NCBI RefSeq assembly: GCF_000423085.1
Contig: NZ_AUHH01000002.1
Location: 62,001-126,000, forward strand
Source: Granulicoccus phenolivorans DSM 17626 = NBRC 107789 = JCM 15570
GTDB lineage: Bacteria; Actinomycetota; Actinomycetes; Propionibacteriales; Propionibacteriaceae
DNA: 64,000 nt
Direction of reading: 5' to 3'
The position numbers and the translations under genes are program-made. Shown in pieces: positions 46,857-55,835 of the stretch. Position 1 is the stretch's first letter. Every line of letters begins with the position of its first letter. The notes beneath the pieces were generated by a model. The model saw only the letters and a list, made by a program, of their open reading frames with translations. It had not been told where the DNA came from and did not search any database.

Positions 46857-48194
46857 ATGGCGGACGTCGATTCCGAGGTCGACCAGCCGGTGCCGCCCGG
46901 TCGGGTGCTGGACACCCTGCGGGAGCACGTGCTCGTCGATGGGCTCCCCCTGGTGCTGGATCTCGAGCGGTCCCGCGGCACCTGCCTGGTGGACCAGGTC
47001 ACCGGCACCCGGTACCTGGACATGTTCACCTTCTACGCCTCGAACGCCCTGGGGATGAATCATCCGGGCCTGTCCGAGCCGGAGTTCACCGCCGACCTGC
47101 TGGCCGCCGCCCGCACCAAGCCGAGCAATCCCGATGTCGCCACCGTGGCGTACGCCCGGTTCGTGGCGACCTTCGAACGGGTGGTGGGTGACCCCGCGCT
47201 CCCCCACTACTTCTTCATCGAGGGCGGTGCCCTGGCGGTGGAGAACGCGCTCAAGGTGGCCTTCGACTGGAAATCCCGCTGGAACCAGGCGCACGGCATC
47301 CCCCCCGACCTGGGGACCCGGGTGCTGCACCTGACCGATGCCTTCCACGGGCGCTCCGGGTACACCCTGTCGCTGACCAACACCGACCCGATCAAGGTGG
47401 CGCGCTTCCCGAAGTTCGACTGGCCCCGGATCCCCGCCCCCTATCTGGCCGAGGGCCGCGACGTCGCGGCGCTGGAACGCGACACGCTCGACCGGGCCCG
47501 GGCGGCGTTCGCGGCCCACCCGCACGACATCGCCTGCTTCCTGATGGAACCGATCCAGGGCGAGGGTGGCGACCATCATTTCCGGCCCCGGTTCCTCTCC
47601 GCGATGCGGGACCTGTGTCACGCCCACGATGCTCTGTTCGTGCTGGACGAGGTGCAGACCGGCGGCGGCAGCACCGGTACGCCCTGGGCGTACCAGCAAC
47701 TGGGCGTGACGCCGGACGTGGTGGCCTTCGGCAAGAAGCTACAGGTGTGCGGGGTGATGGCCGGCGGGCGGGTGGACGAGGTCGCCGACAACGTCTTTCG
47801 GGTCGGCTCCCGGATCAACTCCACCTGGGGCGGCAACCTCACCGACATGGTCCGGGCCCGCCGCATCCTCGAAGTGATCGAGGCCGAGGACCTGTTCGCC
47901 AACGCCGCCGCCCGTGGCGCGGAACTGCTCACCGGGCTGCGGCGACTGCGGGAGCGGCACCGGCTGGTGGACAATCCGCGCGGACGCGGGCTGCTGGCCG
48001 CGGTGTCCCTGCCCGACGGCGCCACCCGGGACGCCCTGATCCGGCGGCTGTACGAGTCCGAGCGTGTCATCGTGCTGGGGTGTGGGCGGCGCACGCTGCG
48101 GCTGCGCCCGCCGCTGACGGTCGGCAGCGACGACATCGCCGCCGCGGTGGACGCCCTGGACCGGGCGCTGAGCTGGCTGGAAGCGAGGCAATGA
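46857..48194 (+). CDS. lat: L-lysine 6-transaminase
   Basis: Class III PLP-dependent aminotransferase of 445 residues that moves the epsilon-amino group of L-lysine to 2-oxoglutarate, forming the semialdehyde/piperideine-6-carboxylate. Family-specific motifs are present: MFTFYASNALGMNHPGL, KPSNPDVATVAYARFVATF, YFFIEGGALAVENALKVAFDWK, DAFHGRSGYTLSLTNTDP, MEPIQGEGGDHHFRPRF, LDEVQTGGGSTGTPWAY and FGKKLQVCG, with the PLP lysine in the last. RINSTWGGNLTDMVR is typical of LAT. Its stop overlaps the aldehyde dehydrogenase start (ATGA), so the two act consecutively in lysine catabolism to 2-aminoadipate. Confidence 0.95.
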   Translation: MADVDSEVDQPVPPGRVLDTLREHVLVDGLPLVLDLERSRGTCLVDQVTGTRYLDMFTFYASNALGMNHPGLSEPEFTADLLAAARTKPSNPDVATVAYARFVATFERVVGDPALPHYFFIEGGALAVENALKVAFDWKSRWNQAHGIPPDLGTRVLHLTDAFHGRSGYTLSLTNTDPIKVARFPKFDWPRIPAPYLAEGRDVAALERDTLDRARAAFAAHPHDIACFLMEPIQGEGGDHHFRPRFLSAMRDLCHAHDALFVLDEVQTGGGSTGTPWAYQQLGVTPDVVAFGKKLQVCGVMAGGRVDEVADNVFRVGSRINSTWGGNLTDMVRARRILEVIEAEDLFANAAARGAELLTGLRRLRERHRLVDNPRGRGLLAAVSLPDGATRDALIRRLYESERVIVLGCGRRTLRLRPPLTVGSDDIAAAVDALDRALSWLEARQ

Positions 48195-49720
48195 TGAAGA
48201 CGCAGGCCGATCTGATTGCCCGGGCCCGGGGCGCGCTGGCGGCCCTGGGGGTGTCCCCGGATCGGTTCACCCCGCCCGGTGCCGGCACGCTGGACGCCCG
48301 GTCACCGCTGACCGGCGCCGCGCTGTTCGGCGTACGCGGGCACCCTCGCGAACAGGTGGAGGCGGAGATCGCGCAGGCGCAGGAGGCCTTCCGACAGTGG
48401 CGGATGACGCCGGCCCCGGTTCGCGGCCGGCTGGTGAAACGTCTGGGCGAACTGATCGCCGAACACAAGCAGCACCTGGCCGACCTGATCACCATCGAGG
48501 TCGGCAAGATCACCTCCGAGGCGCTCGGGGAGGTGCAGGAGATGAGCGACGTCTGCGATCTCGCCGTTGGGCTCTCTCGGCAGTTGTTCGGCCGCACCAT
48601 GCCCTCGGAGCGGGTGGGGCACCGGCTGCAGGAGGTGTGGCACCCGCTCGGGGTGGTGGGGGTGATCTCGGCGTTCAACTTCCCGGTGGCGGTGTGGTCC
48701 TGGAACACCGCGATCGCGCTGGTGTGCGGGGACGCCGTGGTGTGGAAGCCCTCGGAGCTGACGCCGCTGTGCGCGCTGGGCTGTACTGCCCTGCTGGAGC
48801 GGGCCGTGGTCGAGACCGGGGCGCCGGCCGGGGTGCATCGGGTCCTGCTCGGCGGCCCCGAGGTCGGCGAGCAACTGGTCGACTCGCCGATGGTGCCGCT
48901 GATCAGCGCGACCGGGTCCACCCGGATGGGCCGGCGCGTCGGCCCCCGGGTCGCCGCCCGGCTGGGCCGCTCGCTGCTGGAACTCGGCGGGAACAATGCG
49001 GTGGTCCTCACCCCGTCGGCCGATCTGGGGCAGGCGATCGACGCGATCGTCTTCGCCGCCGCCGGAACCGCAGGCCAGCGGTGCACGTCGCTGCGCCGGC
49101 TGATCGTGCACGAATCGATCGTCGAGGAGGTGGTGGCCCGGGTGTCCGCGGCGTTCGACCGGCTGCCGGCCGGCGACCCGTTCGACCGGGCAACCCTGCT
49201 GGGCCCACTGATCCACGAGCGGGCGCACACCGCCATGCAGGCGGCGCTGAGCGCAGCCCGGGCGCAGGGTGGGCAGGTGCTCTGCGGCGGCGACCGGATC
49301 GAGACCGGGATGCCCGGGGTGTGGGTACGCCCCGCGCTGGTCCGGGTCCCCGAGCAGACCGGGATCGTGCTCGAGGAGACGTTCGCCCCGATCCTCTATG
49401 TCCTCAGCTATCGCGACTTCGAGCAGGCGCTGGCGCTGCACAATGGGGTCACTCAGGGCCTGTCGGCCGGGATTTTCACCCGCGATCTGGCCGAGGCAGA
49501 ACGCTTCCTCGGCCCCGACGGCGCCGATACCGGGATCGCGAATGTCAATGTGGCGACCTCCGGGGCGGAGATCGGCGGCGCCTTCGGTGGTGAGAAGGAC
49601 ACCGGCGGGGGTCGGGAGGCCGGCTCGGACGCCTGGCGGGCGTACCTGCGGCGCTCGACGGCGACCATCAACCACTCCGGTGCGGTGCAGTTGGCCCAGG
49701 GGGTGCACTTCTCCGGGTGA
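48191..49720 (+). CDS. Aminoadipate-semialdehyde (piperideine-6-carboxylate) dehydrogenase, ALDH7-like
   Basis: NAD-dependent aldehyde dehydrogenase of 509 residues. Landmarks: VVGVISAFNFPVAVWSWNTAIAL, VWKPSELTPL, SATGSTRMGRRVG, LELGGNNAVV (general base Glu), AAGTAGQRCTSLRR (catalytic Cys), EETFAPILYVL and SGAEIGGAFGGEKDTGGGREAGSD, close to ALDH7/AmaB enzymes. It should oxidise the semialdehyde formed by the lysine aminotransferase. The last codons (GVHFSG, stop at 49720) lie inside the left direct repeat of the downstream island, so the final residues may have been supplied by the inserted DNA. Confidence 0.93.
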   Translation: MMKTQADLIARARGALAALGVSPDRFTPPGAGTLDARSPLTGAALFGVRGHPREQVEAEIAQAQEAFRQWRMTPAPVRGRLVKRLGELIAEHKQHLADLITIEVGKITSEALGEVQEMSDVCDLAVGLSRQLFGRTMPSERVGHRLQEVWHPLGVVGVISAFNFPVAVWSWNTAIALVCGDAVVWKPSELTPLCALGCTALLERAVVETGAPAGVHRVLLGGPEVGEQLVDSPMVPLISATGSTRMGRRVGPRVAARLGRSLLELGGNNAVVLTPSADLGQAIDAIVFAAAGTAGQRCTSLRRLIVHESIVEEVVARVSAAFDRLPAGDPFDRATLLGPLIHERAHTAMQAALSAARAQGGQVLCGGDRIETGMPGVWVRPALVRVPEQTGIVLEETFAPILYVLSYRDFEQALALHNGVTQGLSAGIFTRDLAEAERFLGPDGADTGIANVNVATSGAEIGGAFGGEKDTGGGREAGSDAWRAYLRRSTATINHSGAVQLAQGVHFSG

Positions 49721-49750
49721 GGGCCCAAAACCTGAGGCGCGCAGAAAACG
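49701..49750 (+). repeat. Left end repeat of the inserted island
   Basis: GGGTGCACTTCTCC at 49701-49714, then a two-base difference, then GTGAGG and, further on, GCGCGCAGAA. The same pattern recurs at 57444-57490. The left copy includes the aldehyde dehydrogenase stop codon. A partial third copy (CACTTCTCCCGTGAG) lies at 49820-49834. Confidence 0.65.
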
Positions 49751-50052
49751 TAAAGGCCTTGCCTAGCAGCGGGCTAGGAACACTCCCATCCAGTTCGACC
49801 CGTGGCGCCGGGTGACTGACACTTCTCCCGTGAGAGCCAGCCCGTACAGCGGACGGCCGTCGGTAGCGCCAGGCCGGTTCAGCACGTAGTAGGGGTGCCG
49901 TGTGGGCTGCGAACTGGGCGTCCCGTCCGGTCGACGCCGTGAATCGTGGCGATCGGCCGCCGAAGAGCGTTGATCGAGGTGACGATCGCGGCCATGGCAC
50001 CATCCTGAAAGTGGGGGGAGGCAGTCTCACCTCGACCACCGCCCCGACCACG

Positions 50053-51108
50053 TCAGCTTCCCAGAATGGAGCGAGCGACCTGGTTCGCTCCTGAGATCGG
50101 GTTGGTGGCGCTGATGTTCGCGGGCAGGCTGATCCGGAACGTGACCGACTGCGTCTCGACATGGTGGTGGGTGGCGACGTCGTCGCGTCGGAGCACCTCG
50201 ATCGCAGGATCGGTCATGTCGTACCCCCTGAAGAACGCAACCGTCAAGTTGAACGTGAACGGGGCGTCGTGCCGCATTGAGGCGTGGTCGTAGCCGAACC
50301 CGGACTCGGACCCGTAGCGCCCCACGCGAGTGAGGAACTCTGGGACCTGGCTAACATTGCCCGTGGCGTCGAGCCTGTCAACGATTCGCTGCACCAAGGT
50401 CGGGATCGAGATTGTGTTCACCCCGGCATCAGCGCGCTGGAGCCCGACGCTGACCAGTAGGAGGCGATCCTCGGTCAAGGTGCCGTTTTCGCCCTCTGAG
50501 GGCTCGATCTGGTGGACGCCCTGGACCATGTGGCTCGACGTAGAGCGCATGGTGGTCTTCAGTTCGACGCCAGTCCCGTCCCAGTGGAAGTCGCGTGCTG
50601 AGCGGCGCCAGCCATCCCAACACTGGACGACCGGCCCGACCTGACTGGTATCTGCCTGGCTACACAGGGAATTGAGCAGCAGGAGTTCTCCCGCGAGCCC
50701 CACCAACGCCGACTCGGAGAGGATGAGTCGCTCGATAGCGAGTTCTACGATCGGTTCGGTAACGCGGAACGCCTCCTCAAGGTCCTGGTCAGCGCCGTTG
50801 CGCAGCAGTTCAGTGCAGATGAATGCGGCGACCGGGTCGAAGTGCCCCAGGGCTGGCATCAACAAGCGGTTCGCCAGGAGCGGGCCACCGGCCTTGCGGT
50901 GCCACGTGTGATACTCCAGCGACTCACGGACCGTGGCGGAGGCAGCTTCCAACTCCACACCGGCGAGAAATACTTCAAGGCGACCAGCATGGTCTCGGGC
51001 GACGCCGACCACCTCGGCGAGTGTCGTCCACTTGATGTCGCGGACCCCGCCTGCAACTGAACTGGGAACTATAGCGATGTCTTTGAGGATGTCCTCGTAA
51101 CTCGGCAC
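50053..51108 (-). CDS. PD-(D/E)XK motif protein (DUF4420-like), putative restriction nuclease
   Basis: Protein of 351 residues starting MPSYEDILKDIAIVPSS. The nuclease core is recognisable: GLAGELLLLNSL with Glu141 in the first core helix, then ARDFHWDGTGVELKTTM with Asp173 and the Glu182-Leu-Lys184 of the E-x-K strand. This is the layout of DUF4420/PD-(D/E)XK proteins that accompany Z1-domain proteins. The C-terminal half (DRLLLVSVGLQRADAGVNTI; VTFRISLPANI) is beta-rich. It is the last gene of the operon, starting 13 bases after the Z1 gene stop. It is expected to be the DNA-cutting component; target unknown. Confidence 0.8.
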   Translation of the reverse strand: MPSYEDILKDIAIVPSSVAGGVRDIKWTTLAEVVGVARDHAGRLEVFLAGVELEAASATVRESLEYHTWHRKAGGPLLANRLLMPALGHFDPVAAFICTELLRNGADQDLEEAFRVTEPIVELAIERLILSESALVGLAGELLLLNSLCSQADTSQVGPVVQCWDGWRRSARDFHWDGTGVELKTTMRSTSSHMVQGVHQIEPSEGENGTLTEDRLLLVSVGLQRADAGVNTISIPTLVQRIVDRLDATGNVSQVPEFLTRVGRYGSESGFGYDHASMRHDAPFTFNLTVAFFRGYDMTDPAIEVLRRDDVATHHHVETQSVTFRISLPANISATNPISGANQVARSILGS

Positions 51109-51121
51109 TTGTTCGCCTTCC

Positions 51122-53923
51122 TCATATCCTCACGGCGCCGGCCCGGGTTGCAGCGAACTGCTCCGGGCCGCCGGCTGGCAGGGAGACACCTACGGCGACA
51201 GCCGGGTGGACCTGGCCAGGCCTCTGGTTCACGTAGAATAGGATCAGTCCATCGGAGCCGATGGGACGCCATCCGGAGTCGCCGGCCCGGGTGGGCACTG
51301 TTGCGCCGCGGTGGTAGTAGTCGAAGAACTCGTCGCCACGGTACTGGCCCGGACCTGCACTGGGGTCATTGGAGCCCCAGGCAGTGGTGATTTCACCAGC
51401 CTCCACACTCTTGGTGGTGGCCAGGACAGTGAACGGAAGTCCGGACAGAACTCCAGTACTCACCGCTGCCCCGCCGCCGTACCGAATGCCAATCCAGAAA
51501 CGGGGCTGGTCCTGCTGCTTCAGAGCGAGGTCCGACATGGACCACAAGTCAGCCGGACGACCGGTCACGAAGAGGCCACGAACGGGCCTGGTAAGACAGG
51601 CATCCCAAAGGCGGAGGTACGCCGCGATCGAGTAAGGGCAGACCGGGCGAACATCGGACGGAGTGCTTGGAGGGAGGGGCGCGCGATAGAGGCCAGGCGA
51701 AGCCAACGGCTGGATCGCAGCCAACCTCGCCTCCACTTGTGCCCACTGCTCTGCGAGCTGGTGGTCGCGGCCAGGCCTGTAGCCTGCGAAGTCGAGCGAG
51801 TCGAGGAGTTGGGCTGCCTCGACGAGGTTCAACGGGGTGCTACGAATGCGCCCTCGGGTGTGGCCGACGACGAGGTCAGACGACGGCTGCTGGTGGAAGA
51901 GTTCGGCCAGCTTCTGCACGTTCGGGTCGGGCTGAGCACCGTTGTTGATCAGCCGAACGAACGGCCGGGATCCGGGGCTCAGTGGCCGCTGACCGAGGTT
52001 GGCAATCTTGCCAGTGGCCAGGAAGCTCATGCCTTGGAGCACCACCGGGTCGGGGGCGTCCCCAACCATCTTCTCGGTGATGGCGACACGGACGGCCTCG
52101 TCCATGTCATGGTAGGCACGGAAGAGGTCGAGTTGGTCGGGATCGGCGAAGACCCGGCACAGTTCGATGTAGGCACCTCGGTAGCCGAACCAGCGCTGCA
52201 TCTGCATCTGGGTGTCGGCGAGAGGGTTGGCCGAGGACCTCTGGAACAATGCAGTGGTCATGCCCTCCAATGTCAGGCCACGCGCCATGACGTTGCCGGA
52301 TACGAAGATCGTCGACAGGTCTCGGGCGGGACGCCACTTACCAGTCTCTGGGTCCAGGGTCGGCTTATAGAGCGGGCGGTCGTCGGCTGCAGGGTCGCTG
52401 TTGACGACCGAAACTCGGGTGCCGGGGATGACCTCATCGACAAGCAGTGCCTCGATCGTCGCCCAGTCGGGGAATGGCGTCGGGTTCAACAGGTTGAACT
52501 CGGTCTCGATCTCCCGCGCCGAGTGACGATAGTGATCCAACCACAGTGCCCACTTTCCGGGGTCAGCGATCAGCGACGCGATCAACGAGTCCGGGAGCCG
52601 CGCGTCACCAGTCTCCAGCATGGCTCGGGCTGTCGACCGGTCAGGAACCCCGGCCCAGAGTAGGACATCCTCGGCTCCCTGGAAGTGGTCGGTGATCGTT
52701 GCCGACGGGTGGAAGAGCATTGAGTGCGGGGGGGCGACGCCGCTCACCGCTTCCTGCTCACTGTCGAAGGAGAGACCTGCCGCAGCGCACGGTCCGGATT
52801 TTCCTGACCGGTGCAGCCGGATAGCGCCGGCTACGAGGAACGCGCGCACGGCTTCAGCAAGGTCTTGATCCTGAATGCCTGTGATCGGCTGGCAGAGCGC
52901 GGCTTGAGCTCCCCTGCGGTAGAACACCTCGCCCCCGGTGTAGAAGGCGTGGGAGCCCGCTGGCTCGGGGTATGTCGAGGAGCGCGGCGCATCGAGGTCG
53001 CCGGGGTTGGTCGGATCGACCGGGTGGCCCACGTCGAGAGGCGTGCGCAGGGAAATGATGAAGTCGCGCGGAGCGAGCGGGTTATGGTCTTCCTGCAGCA
53101 GGTTCGCCTGCGGCGTGGCGGTGTAGCCGATGTAGGTCGTGAACAGGTTGGACGGCGCAGGCTGCGGAGGGTCCCATAAGTTAGCAATAGCACGCGGGAC
53201 CTGCTTCAGGTTACCGAAGACCGGGTGCTGGCCAGCCTCGACGCGGGCGTCAAGGATCGAGCCATCGTCAGCCTCATCGTCGAGCACCAGCATGTGCACG
53301 GGGCGGTCGAGTTCGTTCATCGCGTCAAACACGCTAGTCTTGAGTGCCCGTCCGAGGGTGTGGAGGTGGTCGGTGTGCTTCATCGCCACGACGATGATTG
53401 GATTGTTATCCTCAAACCGGCGTCGGACCGCTGCGGACGCCATCTGGTAGGTGCTGGCCAGAGGCAAAGGCTCCTCGGCCAGGACCACGTCAGGGGTCGG
53501 GACTAGCAGTCGTCGAGAAACCTTCTGGGCATTGAACTCGCCCCCGTCCAGTTGGGTCGCTAAGCGCTCGAAGGTCTGACGCCACAGCGACAGCCGGGTC
53601 CCGGCGAGGACAACCAGGACATCGACACCTGCGTCGAGGGCCAAGGCGCTTACGCCGAGCATCGACGCGGTCTTGCCCGACTGAACCGACCCCATCACCA
53701 AGCCGGTGCGCACGCGGCTGATCGGCCAGGTGTGCTCGTCGGGCTCCCCATCCCCCAATATGCCTCGTTGGAGTATGTACCTGGAGTCTGCTTCGAGCGC
53801 TGCCCGCGCAGTCGGAGAGAGCCACATCAGGGCCTTCGAGTATCGCGCCCACCAGCCCTCCACCAGCCGCTCAGAAGGTGGCGGATCGAAGTAGACGCGT
53901 TCGGTTCCGGGAGTTGCCTGCAT
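51122..53923 (-). CDS. Z1-domain P-loop ATPase/helicase-like protein
   Basis: Protein of 933 residues. Near the N-terminus MGSVQSGKT (78-85) is a Walker A motif and MLVLDDEADDGS (215-219 DDEAD) a Walker B, as in superfamily 2 enzymes. The central Z1 region has GNVMARGLTLEGMTT and QMQMQRWFGYR, the family's equivalent of helicase motifs V and VI. The C-terminal 250 residues include RFWIGIRYGGGAAVSTG and a late WGSNDPSAGPGQYRGDEFFDYY. Z1 proteins are known from restriction-like systems alongside MutL-type ATPases. The start follows the DUF262 stop by 10 bases. It probably translocates on or opens DNA to license cleavage by the neighbour (inferred). Confidence 0.85.
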   Translation of the reverse strand: MQATPGTERVYFDPPPSERLVEGWWARYSKALMWLSPTARAALEADSRYILQRGILGDGEPDEHTWPISRVRTGLVMGSVQSGKTASMLGVSALALDAGVDVLVVLAGTRLSLWRQTFERLATQLDGGEFNAQKVSRRLLVPTPDVVLAEEPLPLASTYQMASAAVRRRFEDNNPIIVVAMKHTDHLHTLGRALKTSVFDAMNELDRPVHMLVLDDEADDGSILDARVEAGQHPVFGNLKQVPRAIANLWDPPQPAPSNLFTTYIGYTATPQANLLQEDHNPLAPRDFIISLRTPLDVGHPVDPTNPGDLDAPRSSTYPEPAGSHAFYTGGEVFYRRGAQAALCQPITGIQDQDLAEAVRAFLVAGAIRLHRSGKSGPCAAAGLSFDSEQEAVSGVAPPHSMLFHPSATITDHFQGAEDVLLWAGVPDRSTARAMLETGDARLPDSLIASLIADPGKWALWLDHYRHSAREIETEFNLLNPTPFPDWATIEALLVDEVIPGTRVSVVNSDPAADDRPLYKPTLDPETGKWRPARDLSTIFVSGNVMARGLTLEGMTTALFQRSSANPLADTQMQMQRWFGYRGAYIELCRVFADPDQLDLFRAYHDMDEAVRVAITEKMVGDAPDPVVLQGMSFLATGKIANLGQRPLSPGSRPFVRLINNGAQPDPNVQKLAELFHQQPSSDLVVGHTRGRIRSTPLNLVEAAQLLDSLDFAGYRPGRDHQLAEQWAQVEARLAAIQPLASPGLYRAPLPPSTPSDVRPVCPYSIAAYLRLWDACLTRPVRGLFVTGRPADLWSMSDLALKQQDQPRFWIGIRYGGGAAVSTGVLSGLPFTVLATTKSVEAGEITTAWGSNDPSAGPGQYRGDEFFDYYHRGATVPTRAGDSGWRPIGSDGLILFYVNQRPGQVHPAVAVGVSLPAGGPEQFAATRAGAVRI

Positions 53924-53933
53924 GATCTTTCCG

Positions 53934-55835
53934 TTAGTCGTTGGAACCGGGAGGGATGATCATGGACCGGAGCGACTCAAACCCCGAGGAACCGAACTGG
54001 CTCCGAACAGCGGCCGAGGCCACGGCGGGGTCGATCCCGAGGAAGCCGACGAGTTCGGTGGCGATGCGGGCGATGTAGTCCCACTGCGTCTTAGTTTGGG
54101 TTTTCGCGATGCGCTTCCATTGGGTCTTGCTCGCGTTGAAGATCGCGTCCGCGTTCGCCTCGATCCGATCCTCAATGTCTGCCGGGGACGCCGCCATGGC
54201 GAACGACAGGCCGACCAAGGACCCGACCAACTGCAGTTCCTGCCACTTAACGCCCCTATCACCATCCTTGAACGCCGGAGCCCAGAGTTCGTCATGACGC
54301 ATGTGCATCTCGACGACGTCTGAGATCCACTTGAACAGCGTCGCCAAGGTCGAGTTGTGCCGGAGCGGATGGTTCGGGTCTTTGTCCGCGCCACCGACCT
54401 CTTCCAGAAGTTGGTCGATGTGTTTGGCGGTGGATGTCAACGGCTTTCCTTTGGTGTCACGCAGGAGCACCGCCAGGATCCACGAGAGCACTTTTGTACG
54501 CTTGTAACGCAAGTCGCCGAACCCGTAGTCCTTCAAGGTCTTGCCGAGCTTTTCGAGGCCTGCGACGCCCACGAGCGCCCCGTTCGCGATCTGGTCGGCC
54601 CGAGTCCCGGGGGCGGCGTCACCGGCCGCGAACAGCGTCGCAGGCATCAAGGTCACCTCGTGGTACACCGCATTGCGGATCTCCTCCGCATTCAGATGTA
54701 CGCCCTGCTTGTTGTAAAGCTTGAACACCTCGTGGATCTGACGCTGGGTGGCTTCGAGATACTCGATCACAGGGATCTGGTAGTCGGGGGCGCCTTCGAA
54801 CAGTTCCTCGACGTCGATCACTTGACCCGACACCCTGATCCGCTTATCGCGGATTTGGGTGTAGTACTTCCCTTGGAGCGATTCGAGGTACTCCCCGGCC
54901 AGCCCGCCCTCGGCGTTGTTGCGCAGCTTGAACGGGAAATAGTACTCGTCTTCGAGCTTGGTGGTGAGCGTCTCCTTCTCAAGGACCTTCCACGCTCGCT
55001 TGAAGGCCGGGTAATCCCGGGTGAACAGGGTGGACAGATGCTTGTCCTTGTGGCGGTTGTCTGCTTCCTTGACCTTCTCCAACGCGCGTGGATGCATCCC
55101 CACGAAGCGAAGGATCGCTGTGAGGCGCTGCTTCCCGTCGACAACCTCGTGCGTCGTCGCGCCCTCGGTGCGCAGCAGGATCAGAGACGGCAGTGGGATG
55201 CCTCGTAAGATCGACTCGATGAGCGCCTGCCGGTCACCGGTTCGCCACACGTCCCCTCGTTGGTAGGAGGGCGTCAGGTTCAGCTTCTTCTTGGTGAGTT
55301 GAAGTATGTACCACACAGCAGCCTTGGCCGACACGGGCTTCAGGCTGTCGGTCTCGGCGACCGCGTCCTCCTCCTCCGCCCAGGCCTCGGACCAAGAGTT
55401 GGTCGCGTCAGCCCGGCTGAGTCCGGTGGTGTCGATGTCCTCGACGAACTTCTGCTGGAGGCGCACCGCCGTCTCAACCCGGTGGTGGAGCTTCTCAACT
55501 GACCGGGGCGAGAGCTGTTTTGTGCCGCTGCCGACCTCGAAAGCATCGGCCGTCTCAACCCCGAGCTCGTCGGCCAGAGCTTCGATGAAGTCGCCGTAGG
55601 ACTCGGAGGGCAGATCCCCGTCGAACGCAAGCCAGCCCTGCACGTCGCTGAGACGGTGAGTCCACCCGTCGGTGGTGAAGTCCACGTCATCACGACTGAA
55701 CATGGAAGCGGTCACGGAGACCCCCTCTGGGACATGTGGTGACTCCGATAGCGTCATGAGCCCATCCCCGATGCTCTCCCACATCTGGGACCTGGTGTCT
55801 TCCTCGAAGTCGAGGTCTTCGATGTCGAGATTCAT
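53934..55835 (-). CDS. DUF262 (ParB/Srx-fold) protein with a novel N-terminal region
   Basis: Protein of 633 residues. The DUF262 core starts near residue 165: LTPSYQRGDVWRTGDRQALIESILRGIPLPSLILL with YQRGDVW at 191-197, then HEVVDGKQRLTAILRF with DGKQRLT at 233-239. This motif binds nucleotide in the ParB/sulfiredoxin-like fold and is shared with GmrS, BrxU and other defence nucleases. The C-terminal half is helical (LYNKQGVHLNAEEIRNAV; HPLRHNSTLATLFKWISDVVEMHMRHDELW). No HNH (DUF1524) motif is apparent. Residues 1-165 match no family I recognise. It overlaps the methyltransferase stop by four bases. It occupies the slot held by MutL/AIPR genes in related systems. Confidence 0.8.
   Translation of the reverse strand: MNLDIEDLDFEEDTRSQMWESIGDGLMTLSESPHVPEGVSVTASMFSRDDVDFTTDGWTHRLSDVQGWLAFDGDLPSESYGDFIEALADELGVETADAFEVGSGTKQLSPRSVEKLHHRVETAVRLQQKFVEDIDTTGLSRADATNSWSEAWAEEEDAVAETDSLKPVSAKAAVWYILQLTKKKLNLTPSYQRGDVWRTGDRQALIESILRGIPLPSLILLRTEGATTHEVVDGKQRLTAILRFVGMHPRALEKVKEADNRHKDKHLSTLFTRDYPAFKRAWKVLEKETLTTKLEDEYYFPFKLRNNAEGGLAGEYLESLQGKYYTQIRDKRIRVSGQVIDVEELFEGAPDYQIPVIEYLEATQRQIHEVFKLYNKQGVHLNAEEIRNAVYHEVTLMPATLFAAGDAAPGTRADQIANGALVGVAGLEKLGKTLKDYGFGDLRYKRTKVLSWILAVLLRDTKGKPLTSTAKHIDQLLEEVGGADKDPNHPLRHNSTLATLFKWISDVVEMHMRHDELWAPAFKDGDRGVKWQELQLVGSLVGLSFAMAASPADIEDRIEANADAIFNASKTQWKRIAKTQTKTQWDYIARIATELVGFLGIDPAVASAAVRSQFGSSGFESLRSMIIPPGSND

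Noticed and set aside
49721-50052. A missing integrase or small gene at the left end of the island
   Set aside because: All frames were checked by eye; none has a plausible start, ribosome binding site or integrase residues.
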